A DNA stretch of 64,000 bases from Ferrovibrio sp. (GTDB lineage: Bacteria; Pseudomonadota; Alphaproteobacteria; Ferrovibrionales; Ferrovibrionaceae): contig NZ_JAGOLP010000008.1 of the NCBI RefSeq assembly GCF_017994015.1, positions 37,965-101,964 on the forward strand, in the 5' to 3' direction. The stretch's first letter is position 1. The number at the start of each line of letters is the position of its first letter. Shown here piece after piece: positions 8,893 through 16,430 of this stretch. Below the pieces are notes generated by a model. The model was not told where the DNA came from. It was given only the letters and a program-made list of their open reading frames with translations, and searched no databases. The translations under genes and the position numbers were made by a program.

Positions 8893-9872
8893 GCGAGGAA
8901 CCGGTTGTTGATATCCGCAATCTGACCGTGGCCTTCAAAGGCGGGCGCGGCAAGGTCAATGCGGTGAATGGCGTCGACCTGCAAGTCGGGCGCGGCGAAG
9001 TGGTGGCCTTGCTGGGTGAATCCGGTTCGGGCAAGAGTGTTACGCTGCGCTCGCTGTTGCGGCTGCATCCGGAACAGCGCACCGAGATGGCCGGCAGTAT
9101 CAAGGTGCTGGGGCAGGATGTGATGGCGCTGAAAGGTGCGGCGCTGACCGGGTTTCGCGGCAAGACCGTGTCGATGATCTTTCAGGAACCGCTGCTGGCA
9201 CTTGATCCGGTCTATACCGTGGGTGCGCAGATTACCGAAGGCATCCGAAAGCACGAGCCCGGCGTGAGCAAGGCGGCGGCTGAGGAGCGGGCGCTGGAAG
9301 CGCTGAAGCGGGTGCGTATTCCGTCACCGGAACGCCGGTTGAAAGCCTATCCGCATGAAATGTCGGGTGGCATGCGCCAGCGCGCCATGATCGCCCTGGC
9401 ACTGGCCTGCAATCCGCAGGTGCTGCTGGCCGACGAGCCGACCACGGCGCTGGATGCCACAGTGCAGATTCAGATTCTGCTGCTGCTCAGGGAATTGCAG
9501 CGTGAACTCGGCCTGTCGGTGATCCTGGTGACGCATGATATCGGTGTCGCGGTGGAAGTGGCTGATCGTATTGCCGTGATGTATGCCGGCCGCATCGTGG
9601 AAACCGGCCCGGTGCGGGATGTGATCCGCAATCCGAGCCATCCCTATACCAAGGGTCTGCTGACCTTCCGTGCTCATGGCGCGATGAAGGGCGCCCGGCT
9701 GGATGCGATTCCCGGCGCCCCGCCGGATCTGAGCAAATTGCCGCCGGGCTGTGCTTTTGCACCGCGCTGCAAGCGGGTCGGCGAAGGCTGCGATACGATC
9801 CAGCCCGAGCCGGTGACGCTGGGTCCGGCACATTGGGCGCGTTGCCTGAAACTGGCCGAGGCGGCAGAGTAG
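8889..9872 (+). CDS. ABC transporter ATP-binding protein, DppD/OppD type
   Basis: A 327-residue second ATPase. Walker [10 protein letters not shown], signature MSGGMRQR, Walker [12 protein letters not shown] and switch His in LVTHDIG are intact. The C-terminal extension has HPYTKGLL and the Cys motif [19 protein letters not shown] overlap with the preceding ATPase places it last in the operon. The stop is separated by one base from the stop of the convergent LysR gene, leaving no room for an intrinsic terminator. Confidence 0.92.
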   Translation: MSEEPVVDIRNLTVAFKGGRGKVNAVNGVDLQVGRGEVVALLGESGSGKSVTLRSLLRLHPEQRTEMAGSIKVLGQDVMALKGAALTGFRGKTVSMIFQEPLLALDPVYTVGAQITEGIRKHEPGVSKAAAEERALEALKRVRIPSPERRLKAYPHEMSGGMRQRAMIALALACNPQVLLADEPTTALDATVQIQILLLLRELQRELGLSVILVTHDIGVAVEVADRIAVMYAGRIVETGPVRDVIRNPSHPYTKGLLTFRAHGAMKGARLDAIPGAPPDLSKLPPGCAFAPRCKRVGEGCDTIQPEPVTLGPAHWARCLKLAEAAE

Positions 9873-9873
9873 C

Positions 9874-10767
9874 TCAGGCCGGCAGCGCCGCCAAATCGGC
9901 GCGCAATCGCGGCGCGGCGAAATCGATGAATGCGCGTAGCCGCGCATTTGGCCATTGTCCCTCGCGATGCACCAGATGCACCGGTAGCGGGGGCGGCTCA
10001 TACTCGGGCAGCAGTATTTCCAGTTCACCGCGCTGTAGTTCCTGCGCGATCATGTAGGATAACACCCGGGTCAGCCCTAGTCCGCGCTGTGCCGCCGTGA
10101 TAGCCACTTCCACCGAGTTGACGCAGAGCTGTGAGTGCGGCGCCACGCTATCCGTGTTGAATTTCCATGGCCGTGGCGCGGCGCTGTCGGAAAACAGGAT
10201 CGCGCTATGCTGCGCCAGATCGGCCGGCCGGACCGGGCGGCCATGGCGCGCCAAATAGTCTGGTGCAGCGCAGATCACCCGCCGCACTTGGCCAAGCCGC
10301 AAGGCGGTCAGACCGGAATCGGCCAGTTCAGCGATCCGTACCGCCAGGTCAAAACCTTCCTGCACCATGTCGATCACGCGGTCGGCCAACATCAGCCGCA
10401 GGTCTATGCCGGGATAATGCGGCAGGAAATCCAGTATCACCGGCGCGACATGGCGGCGGCCGAACAGCACCGAGGCGGTCATGGTCAGCACACCGCGTGG
10501 CTCGCCATGCAGGCCGCCAGCCGAACGTTCGGCTTCTTCCAAATCCATCAGGATACGCCGGGCATCGGCCATGAAGCGCAGCCCGGCCTCAGTCGGTTGC
10601 ACCACCCGTGTGGTACGGTGCAGCAGACGGGCGCCGAGTTTTTCCTCCAAGGCCACCACCGCCCGGGTCACAGCCGGCGGTGACAGGCGCAGCTTCTGGG
10701 CCGCAGCGGCGAAACTTTTGGCTTCGGCCACTGCCAGAAAAGCGCGGATCGAGGCGAAATGGTCCAT
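9874..10767 (-). CDS. LysR-family transcriptional regulator
   Basis: A 297-residue LysR regulator: N-terminal winged HTH (about residues 1-60; FAAAAQKLRLSPPAVTRAVVALEEKLG) and a C-terminal periplasmic-binding-like effector domain. It belongs to the subgroup starting MDHFASIRAFLAVAEAKSF, common beside glutathione transferases and oxidoreductases. It is divergent from the GST gene across a 94-bp AT-rich gap, the usual LysR layout, and probably activates the GST/flavin-protein genes. Effector unknown. Confidence 0.9.
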   Translation of the reverse strand: MDHFASIRAFLAVAEAKSFAAAAQKLRLSPPAVTRAVVALEEKLGARLLHRTTRVVQPTEAGLRFMADARRILMDLEEAERSAGGLHGEPRGVLTMTASVLFGRRHVAPVILDFLPHYPGIDLRLMLADRVIDMVQEGFDLAVRIAELADSGLTALRLGQVRRVICAAPDYLARHGRPVRPADLAQHSAILFSDSAAPRPWKFNTDSVAPHSQLCVNSVEVAITAAQRGLGLTRVLSYMIAQELQRGELEILLPEYEPPPLPVHLVHREGQWPNARLRAFIDFAAPRLRADLAALPA

Positions 10768-10861
10768 TATTCCATTTTATGAAATAGTGAATTGCAGAAT
10801 AGATATATTATCATCTTGAATTGAAAGATCATAGTGGGGCCAGCAGCAAGGAGCCCCGATC
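10768..10861. promoter_or_regulatory. LysR/GST divergent promoter region
   Basis: A 94-bp AT-rich gap (around 10770-10830) between the divergent LysR and GST genes, far more AT-rich than the surrounding coding DNA. It must hold both promoters and the LysR box. I cannot fix individual -10/-35 elements with confidence. Confidence 0.5.
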
Positions 10862-11485
10862 ATGACCCAACCCGCCCAGCCCATCCGACTGCATGGCTTT
10901 CAGCTTTCGGGCCACAGCCATCGCGTCGAACTGTTTCTCAACCTGCTTGGCCTGCCCTATCAGTTCATTGCCGTGAATCTGGCCGGCGGTGAACATTTGC
11001 AGTCGAAATTCCTGCCTCTGAATCCGTTTGGCCAGGTGCCGGTGATCGAGGATGGTGCGGTCACTTTGGCCGATAGCAATGCCATCCTGGTTTATCTGGC
11101 GCAGGTCTATGATCCGGCGCGGCGCTGGCTACCGGCCGATCCGCTGCGCCAGGCGCAGATTCAGCGCTGGCTTTCGGTGGCGGCTGGCGACCTGGCTTTT
11201 GGGCCAGCACTGGCCCGTATCATCCGCCTGTTCAAGCGGCCCGCCGACATGGTTCAGGCTCAGGCGGTTGCGCACCGCCTGCTGCAAAGACTGGAAGCGC
11301 AGCTTGGCGCCAATGGATGGCTGGTGGGCGATATGCCAAGCATCGCCGATCTGGCGCTCTACAGCTACACGGCGCGGGCACCGGAAGGCGATGTAACGCT
11401 GGAGGACTTTCCTGCCATTCGCGCCTGGCTAAACCGGGTGGAGGCATTGCCCCGCTTCCACCCCATGCCGCGCGCCACAAGCTAG
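10862..11485 (+). CDS. Glutathione S-transferase family protein
   Basis: A 207-residue cytosolic GST: N-terminal thioredoxin fold (residues ~8-85) with the cis-Pro/glutathione-binding stretch NPFGQVPVIEDG and the ADSNAILVYLA helix, then an all-helical C-terminal domain with the family Asp in MPSIADLALYSY. The catalytic region near residue 16 reads SGHSHRVE, so Ser or His rather than Tyr is in position. It probably detoxifies electrophiles. A flavin split-barrel gene follows within 12 bases and the pair is likely co-transcribed under the LysR regulator. Confidence 0.9.
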   Translation: MTQPAQPIRLHGFQLSGHSHRVELFLNLLGLPYQFIAVNLAGGEHLQSKFLPLNPFGQVPVIEDGAVTLADSNAILVYLAQVYDPARRWLPADPLRQAQIQRWLSVAAGDLAFGPALARIIRLFKRPADMVQAQAVAHRLLQRLEAQLGANGWLVGDMPSIADLALYSYTARAPEGDVTLEDFPAIRAWLNRVEALPRFHPMPRATS

Positions 11486-11496
11486 CGGGGATGATC

Positions 11497-12405
11497 ATGG
11501 AAAATCTGACAGTCTACCATGCCGGCGAAATAGCCATGCAGGAACGCGCCGGCGTGCGCCTTCAGGCCGAACGCGGCCAGCGCATGATCCGTGATTTCAT
11601 GCCGGATCAGCATCGCGATTTTTTCGCCATGCTACCGTTCCTGCTGGTTGGGCATGTTGATGCTGCGGGCCAGCCCTGGGCCAGCATGCTGGTGGGCGAA
11701 CCGGGCTTCGCCACATCACCAGATCCTCGGCATCTGCGCATCGCGCCGCTGCCATTGCCGCACCATCCGCGCCCGGTCGTGGGGGATGTGCTGGGCTTGC
11801 TGGGTATTCAGCCGGAAACCCGGCGTCGCAACCGCATGAATGGCCGCGTCGTGGCCGTGGCTGGCGATGGCAGCTTTACCGTGCAGGTGCAGCAGAGTTT
11901 CGGCAATTGCCCGCAATACATCCAGCCACGCCAGGCCAGGCCGGTGATCCGACCCGCATTGCCGCAGCGCGCCGAAGGCCCGATTCTATCGGCCGAAGCG
12001 GCTGCATTGATCGAACGCTCGGATACATTCTTCATTGCCAGCGCGGCAAAGGGAGCAGCATCAGGGGCAGTGGGCGATCCAAGCCAGGGCGTTGATGTGT
12101 CGCATCGCGGTGGACTGCCAGGCTTTGTGCTGCGCCAGGATGATGCGCTGCTGATCCCGGATTACGCCGGCAACAATCTGTTCAACACCTATGGCAACCT
12201 GTTGCTGGAGCCACGCGCCGGCCTGTTGTTTTTTGATCCGGTCAGCGGCGACATGCTGCAATTGCATGGCTTGGCCGAGATTCTTTGGGATGGGCCGATC
12301 GTGGAGCGCTTGCCGCAGGCGCGTCGCGCAATGCGATTTCGCATCACGGGCGGCCTATGGCTGCCGGCGGCGATACCGTTGCAATTCGGCCCGCCGATTA
12401 CATAG
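11497..12405 (+). CDS. Pyridoxamine 5'-phosphate oxidase family (FMN-binding split barrel) protein
   Basis: A 302-residue protein with two split-barrel halves: DFFAMLPFLLVGHVDAAGQP with WASMLVGEPGF (residues ~40-75) and LIERSDTFFIASA with GGLPGFV...PDYAGNNLFNTYGNLL (residues ~165-235). These are the FMN-contact blocks of the pyridoxamine-oxidase-like superfamily; NCPQYIQPR is typical of the large two-domain subgroup. ATG 11497 has GGGG six bases upstream and is preferred over 11491. Function is probably flavin- or heme-dependent redox; the LysR-GST-PNPOx arrangement is common in proteobacteria. Confidence 0.82.
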   Translation: MENLTVYHAGEIAMQERAGVRLQAERGQRMIRDFMPDQHRDFFAMLPFLLVGHVDAAGQPWASMLVGEPGFATSPDPRHLRIAPLPLPHHPRPVVGDVLGLLGIQPETRRRNRMNGRVVAVAGDGSFTVQVQQSFGNCPQYIQPRQARPVIRPALPQRAEGPILSAEAAALIERSDTFFIASAAKGAASGAVGDPSQGVDVSHRGGLPGFVLRQDDALLIPDYAGNNLFNTYGNLLLEPRAGLLFFDPVSGDMLQLHGLAEILWDGPIVERLPQARRAMRFRITGGLWLPAAIPLQFGPPIT

Positions 12406-12431
12406 ACTGATTATCTAAACAGGAGTGAACC

Positions 12432-12719
12432 ATGGCTGCCTATATTCTCGCCTTCGTCGATGTTACAGACGCGGAAACCTACGAGCGCTACAAGCAACTG
12501 GCGCCGCCGGCGATTGCGGCGGGCGGCGGGCGTTATCTGGTGCGCGGCGGTGCGGTGGAAGTGCTGGAAGGCAGCCATGACGGCCGCCGCGTGGTGGTGC
12601 TGGAATTCCCCGATATCGCCGCCGCCAAGGCTTTCTATGATGGCGAGGCCTACCGCGAGGCGCGCGCCGTGCGCGCCCCGGCCTCCAAGGCCACTTTGCT
12701 GCTAGTACCGGGAATTTAG
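12432..12719 (+). CDS. DUF1330 domain-containing protein
   Basis: A 95-residue dimeric ferredoxin-like-fold protein of the DUF1330 family. AYILAFVDVTDAETYERYKQ, GGRYLVRGGAVEVLEG and the ending SKATLLLVPG are family blocks. AGGAG lies just upstream of the ATG. Biochemical role is not established for the family. Its TAG overlaps the TAA of the convergent SDR gene (TTAG at 12716-12719). Confidence 0.88.
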   Translation: MAAYILAFVDVTDAETYERYKQLAPPAIAAGGGRYLVRGGAVEVLEGSHDGRRVVVLEFPDIAAAKAFYDGEAYREARAVRAPASKATLLLVPGI

Positions 12720-13603
12720 GTCGATTCACCTGGATCGACGGCCTTGGTGGCGTCGCGGAACCATTGCGGCTTGTCGGTAGTCCAGGTCTCACCCCAGAGA
12801 TGGCCACCGCCGCTCATTTCCATAGTTTCGCCGGTGATGAAGCCACCGGCCGGGCCGCCGATGAACAATGCCGCTTCGGCCACCTGCCAGGGGCTGCCGG
12901 CAATGCGCATCGGGTTCACGTTTTCATAGCGTTTGCGCACATGCGGCTGATAGACCTGCCAGCCTTCGGAGCGGATCGTACCCGGGGCGATGCAATTGAC
13001 CCGGATGCCGAGCGGCGCCCATTCCACTGCCACTGCTTCGGAAAATGCCTTCACCCCGGCCCGGGCAGCGCAGGTATGCGCCACATTATGCAGGCCGCGC
13101 GGCGAGACCACGATGGTGACAATGCTGCCGCCACGCCCGGCATCGCGCCAGCGCCGCGCCGCTGCCTGCATGACGTTGAATGTGCCGGTCAGGTTGGTGT
13201 CGATCACCGCACGCCAGCCTTTTTCAGTATAGTCGATGGCCGGCTGCGGAAATTGCCCGCCGGCTGAATTCACCAGCAGATCGGGCGGCCCGCCCCAGTT
13301 CTGCGCCACTGTATCGAACATCACGTCCACGCTGTCGCGCTGGCGAATGTCCACCGTCACGGCAAGGCAATCCAGGTCGTGCTGCCGCATCGCCTCGGCC
13401 ACCGGCGCCAGCCGTTCCAGGCGGCGGCCGGCAATGGCAACGCGGGCGCCTAGCCGTGCCGCCAGCCAGGCGGTGGCGCGGCCGATGCCGCCGCCGCCGC
13501 CGGTTACCAGCAGGCTACGGCCGGCCAGGCTGCCGGCGGCAAGATTGGTCGGATGCGCCGCCAGGTCGGCATCCGAGAGGGCGAGGGGGGCTTCGTCGGT
13601 CAT
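12716..13603 (-). CDS. SDR oxidoreductase, peroxisomal-type trans-2-enoyl-CoA reductase/dienoyl-CoA reductase subgroup
   Basis: A 295-residue short-chain dehydrogenase. The NADP motif is VTGGGGGIGRA; NSAGGQF replaces the usual NNAG. The active-site region reads HTCAARAGVKAF, with no YxxxK Tyr in the standard place, as in the PECR/DECR subgroup of enoyl- and dienoyl-CoA reductases. It starts one base after the isovaleryl-CoA dehydrogenase stop, so it is co-transcribed with it and probably acts on an acyl-CoA from branched-chain degradation. An N-terminal extension of about 28 residues precedes the Rossmann fold. Confidence 0.82.
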   Translation of the reverse strand: MTDEAPLALSDADLAAHPTNLAAGSLAGRSLLVTGGGGGIGRATAWLAARLGARVAIAGRRLERLAPVAEAMRQHDLDCLAVTVDIRQRDSVDVMFDTVAQNWGGPPDLLVNSAGGQFPQPAIDYTEKGWRAVIDTNLTGTFNVMQAAARRWRDAGRGGSIVTIVVSPRGLHNVAHTCAARAGVKAFSEAVAVEWAPLGIRVNCIAPGTIRSEGWQVYQPHVRKRYENVNPMRIAGSPWQVAEAALFIGGPAGGFITGETMEMSGGGHLWGETWTTDKPQWFRDATKAVDPGEST

Positions 13604-13604
13604 C

Positions 13605-14798
13605 TCAGCTCTTGAGGATTTCGCCGGCGATGATCAGCTTGCGTACCTCGGTGGTGCCGGCGCCGATCTCTAGCAGCTTGGTGGCGCGGAACAGCCGGTT
13701 CACTTCGGCTTCCCAGATATAGCCGCTACCGCCGTGGATCTGCACCGCATGATCCAGCACACGATTCATGGTATCGGCTGCATACATCACTGACGCCGCA
13801 GTGAGGGCGTGGATCGAGCCGCGGCCGCCGCCGCCGACTTCCAGTTCATTTGCTTCCATCAGCACGCGATAGGTGAAGCTGCGCATGGTTTCCACCAGCA
13901 CATACATTTCCGCCACGCGGCTCTGCACCATCTGGAAGCTTGCAATCGGCTTGCCGAATTGCTGGCGCGTGCGCGCATAATCAATGCTCAGTTCCAGCGC
14001 CCGTTCGGAGATGCCGAGGCAGATCGGCGCGATCATGGCGCGCTCCAGGTCCAGCCCGCTCATCACCACGCCAACACCGCGATTCTCGCCGCCAACCAGA
14101 TTTTCAGCCGGCACGCGGCATTCGTCAAAAACCAGCTCGGCCGTCTGGCTGCCGCGGAAGCCCATCTTCACCAGCTTCTGCGCCACGCGAAAGCCCGGAT
14201 AATCCTTCTCGACGATGAAAGCCGAAATGCCATGCGCGCCGGCGCCTGGATTGGTTTTGGCATAAACCAGCAGCACATCGGCCACCGGGCCGTTGGTGAT
14301 GTAAATCTTGCCGCCATTCAGCACATATTCATCACCCTCGCGCCGTGCCGTGGTGCGCATTGAGCCGAGCGCATCCGAGCCGGCGCCGGGTTCGGTCAGG
14401 CCCAAAGCACCGGTCAGCGAGCCATCGCACAGGCCCGGCAGGTATTTGCGCCGCTGCGCATCATTGGCATTGCGGTAGATGTTGTTGAGGCAGAGATTTT
14501 CATGCGCCACCCAGCTTAGCGCCAGGGCATGATTCCAGCGCGAGAATGCTTGCAGGATCAGGCCGCTGGTCATCAGGTCGGCGCCAACCCCGCCGTAATC
14601 CGGGTCCACGGTGATGCCGAAATAGCCTGCCTTGCCCAATTTGGCAAAGGCATCGCTCGGCCACCATTCCTCGTTATCCATGCGGGTGCTGAGCGGATAC
14701 AATTCCGCCTTGGCATAGCGGTCGGCGGCATCCAGCACGGCATTCTGCTCCGGGCTGAGGCTGAATTGCGCGTTGCTGTTGGCGGTGCTGTTCGACAT
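13605..14798 (-). CDS. liuA: Isovaleryl-CoA dehydrogenase
   Basis: A 397-residue FAD acyl-CoA dehydrogenase oxidising isovaleryl-CoA to 3-methylcrotonyl-CoA and passing electrons to ETF. The specificity marks fit: Glu252 in SGLDLERAM sits where isovaleryl-CoA dehydrogenases keep the catalytic base, and the position used by other acyl-CoA dehydrogenases reads IGAGTTEVR without Glu. LTEPGAGSD and KIYITNG are flavin/substrate blocks. The ATG at 14798 has GGGAAG upstream; the frame extends 27 codons further, but those cross the operator palindrome and are unlike the family. First step of the cluster completed by the carboxylase genes at 16431-20007. Confidence 0.93.
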   Translation of the reverse strand: MSNSTANSNAQFSLSPEQNAVLDAADRYAKAELYPLSTRMDNEEWWPSDAFAKLGKAGYFGITVDPDYGGVGADLMTSGLILQAFSRWNHALALSWVAHENLCLNNIYRNANDAQRRKYLPGLCDGSLTGALGLTEPGAGSDALGSMRTTARREGDEYVLNGGKIYITNGPVADVLLVYAKTNPGAGAHGISAFIVEKDYPGFRVAQKLVKMGFRGSQTAELVFDECRVPAENLVGGENRGVGVVMSGLDLERAMIAPICLGISERALELSIDYARTRQQFGKPIASFQMVQSRVAEMYVLVETMRSFTYRVLMEANELEVGGGGRGSIHALTAASVMYAADTMNRVLDHAVQIHGGSGYIWEAEVNRLFRATKLLEIGAGTTEVRKLIIAGEILKS

Positions 14799-14817
14799 TC
14801 CCGGCTTCCCTATTTCT

Positions 14818-14836
14818 TGATGAATTGAATTCATTA
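14818..14836. promoter_or_regulatory. Operator site 1, TGATGAATTGAATTCATTA
   Basis: A 19-bp inverted repeat of form ATGAA-N5-TTCAT, 20 bases upstream of the dehydrogenase ATG and in the divergent gap with the TetR gene. The same arms and 5-base spacer recur before the carboxylase operon (20023-20041) and, with one arm mismatch, before the transporter operon (27091-27109). Most likely the binding site of the adjacent TetR regulator. A degenerate copy (TGATGAA-CCCGG-TTCGCAT) lies at 14896-14914. Confidence 0.75.
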
Positions 14837-14913
14837 AATGCCCGGGCTGAATTTCTGTCAATGCCATGCCACCAAGCATAGGGTGGTGAAACCGCTGATG
14901 AACCCGGTTCGCA

Positions 14914-14930
14914 TAAGCGATTGACGCTTA
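14914..14930. promoter_or_regulatory. Inverted repeat TAAGCG-ATTGA-CGCTTA upstream of TetR gene
   Basis: Perfect 6-bp arms with a 5-base spacer, 25 bases upstream of the TetR ATG. Placement suits autoregulation. Its arms differ from the ATGAA-N5-TTCAT sites although the spacer length is the same, so it may be bound by another factor. Confidence 0.45.
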
Positions 14931-14955
14931 GTGTTATGCCGGGCTAGATCATGGC

Positions 14956-15705
14956 ATGACCAAGACCGCCACCCGCAAACGCGCCAGCCGCCTGCCGCGC
15001 GAAAAACGTGAAGCCGACATTCTGGCGGCCGCGCGCGCCGTATTCCGCCTGCGCGGCTACGAGAATGCCTCGATCTCGGAAATCGCAGAGCGGGCCGGCG
15101 TGGTGGAAGGCTCGATCTACCGCTATTTCGAGAGCAAGCGCGCGCTGCTCGTGCGGGTGATCGAGGATTGGTATAGCGGCATGATCGAGGAGGATAGCCA
15201 TCTGCTGCCCAGTGTCAGCGGCATCCGCAACCGGCTGCGCTACATTGTCTGGCATCATCTCAAGGCATTGCATGACGAACCCGGGCTTTCCAGTCTGGTG
15301 TTTCTCGAATTCCGCCCGGACCCGAATTATCGCAAAACTACGATCTATGCGCTGAACCGGCGCTATACTGCACGTGCCACGGCAGTGATCCGTGATGCGG
15401 TGGCGGCTGGGGAATTCCGCAATGATGTGTCGCCCGGCCTGGTGCGCGACCTGATCTATGGCTGTGTTGAACACCATACCTGGGCGTTTCTGCGCGGCGA
15501 GGGTGATTTTGATATCGAGGCGGTGGCCGACAGCATCACCGATGTTGTCTATCGTGGCCTGGCCGCACCGGCGCCGCAACCGCAGCCGCTGGATGTCGCT
15601 TTGCAGCGGCTGGATGCGGCGGTGAGTCAGCTCAACAAACTATCCCTTGCTGCGCCGACTGAGGAAGGCCTGCAAAACATCGAGCGTGGCCGGCGACGCC
15701 GCTAG
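14956..15705 (+). CDS. TetR-family transcriptional regulator
   Basis: A 249-residue TetR repressor. The HTH spans about residues 20-65 (ILAAARAVFRLRGYENASIS, EIAERAGVVEGSIYRYFESK). The C-terminal ligand domain ends near residue 205 and is followed by an unusual Ala/Pro/Gln-rich tail and a short amphipathic segment. It is divergent from the isovaleryl-CoA dehydrogenase gene and convergent with the crotonase gene, whose 3' end it overlaps by 66 bp. Position and the three shared palindromes make it the likely acyl-CoA-responsive regulator of leucine degradation and of the LIV/ligase operon, as TetR regulators such as LiuQ are in other proteobacteria. Confidence 0.88.
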   Translation: MTKTATRKRASRLPREKREADILAAARAVFRLRGYENASISEIAERAGVVEGSIYRYFESKRALLVRVIEDWYSGMIEEDSHLLPSVSGIRNRLRYIVWHHLKALHDEPGLSSLVFLEFRPDPNYRKTTIYALNRRYTARATAVIRDAVAAGEFRNDVSPGLVRDLIYGCVEHHTWAFLRGEGDFDIEAVADSITDVVYRGLAAPAPQPQPLDVALQRLDAAVSQLNKLSLAAPTEEGLQNIERGRRRR

Positions 15706-16416
15706 ACGCGACACCTGATCGGCTTCCGCATCAAGCTGTTGTTGCAGGCTGGCATCCGGGCTTTTCGCCAGCAGACGTTTTACCGCAGCCATCGTCCCGC
15801 TGGGCATTGCAGCCAATGTTTGCACCACCTGCTCCACAGCATCGGCAAAGGCTGCATCGTCATAAACCCGGGTGATCAGGCCCCAATCCAGCGCGGTTTC
15901 GGCGTCCAGGATCGGGTTGAGCGCAATGATCTCGAAGGCCCGGCGCATACCGGCCATGCGGGGTAAATTGTAGCTCAGGCCGCCATCGGGCGAGAGGCCG
16001 GATTTGGTATAGGCGCTGGCAAAACGTGCCGAGCGTTTCGCCAGCACGATATCGGCGGTCAGCGCCAGGCTGAAGCCACCGCCTGCCGCCATGCCGTTTA
16101 CCGCTGCCACCAGCGGCGCGGCGCCATGATGCAGCCGGGTGATGCCGAGATGGAACAGGCTGGCCATTTCCAGCACATGGCTGCGCAGATGGTCGCGGTT
16201 GGCAATGAAGTCGTCGATATCGCCGCCAACGCTGAAGAAATCACCTTCCGCTGCCAGCAAGATACATTTCAGGCTGTCATCTGCAGCGCAGGCCATGGCG
16301 GCTTCGGCAAAAGCCTTGCACCAGGCCAGGTCCACCGCATTGCGGCGCCCCGGATTGGCCAGAGTGATCCGGGCCACACCATCCTTGCGGCTGAAATCGA
16401 TGCGTTTCTCTGTCAT
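15640..16416 (-). CDS. Crotonase-family protein (enoyl-CoA hydratase/isomerase), PaaG-like active site
   Basis: A 258-residue crotonase-fold protein. The oxyanion-hole segments (SVGGDIDDF, NGMAAGGGFSLAL) are present, but both catalytic Glu of enoyl-CoA hydratases are replaced; numbering from the GTG six codons upstream they are Ser122 and Tyr142. SPDGG (Asp150) matches the Asp of PaaG/delta-isomerases. It sits where a methylglutaconyl-CoA hydratase (LiuC) is expected, yet the residues favour a double-bond isomerase. The ATG at 16416 has GGGAGGA upstream and lies just after the carboxyltransferase stop. Last gene of the carboxylase operon; overlaps the TetR gene tail to tail. Confidence 0.85.
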   Translation of the reverse strand: MTEKRIDFSRKDGVARITLANPGRRNAVDLAWCKAFAEAAMACAADDSLKCILLAAEGDFFSVGGDIDDFIANRDHLRSHVLEMASLFHLGITRLHHGAAPLVAAVNGMAAGGGFSLALTADIVLAKRSARFASAYTKSGLSPDGGLSYNLPRMAGMRRAFEIIALNPILDAETALDWGLITRVYDDAAFADAVEQVVQTLAAMPSGTMAAVKRLLAKSPDASLQQQLDAEADQVSRLAASPATLDVLQAFLSRRSKG

Positions 16417-16430
16417 GCCGTTTTCCTCCC

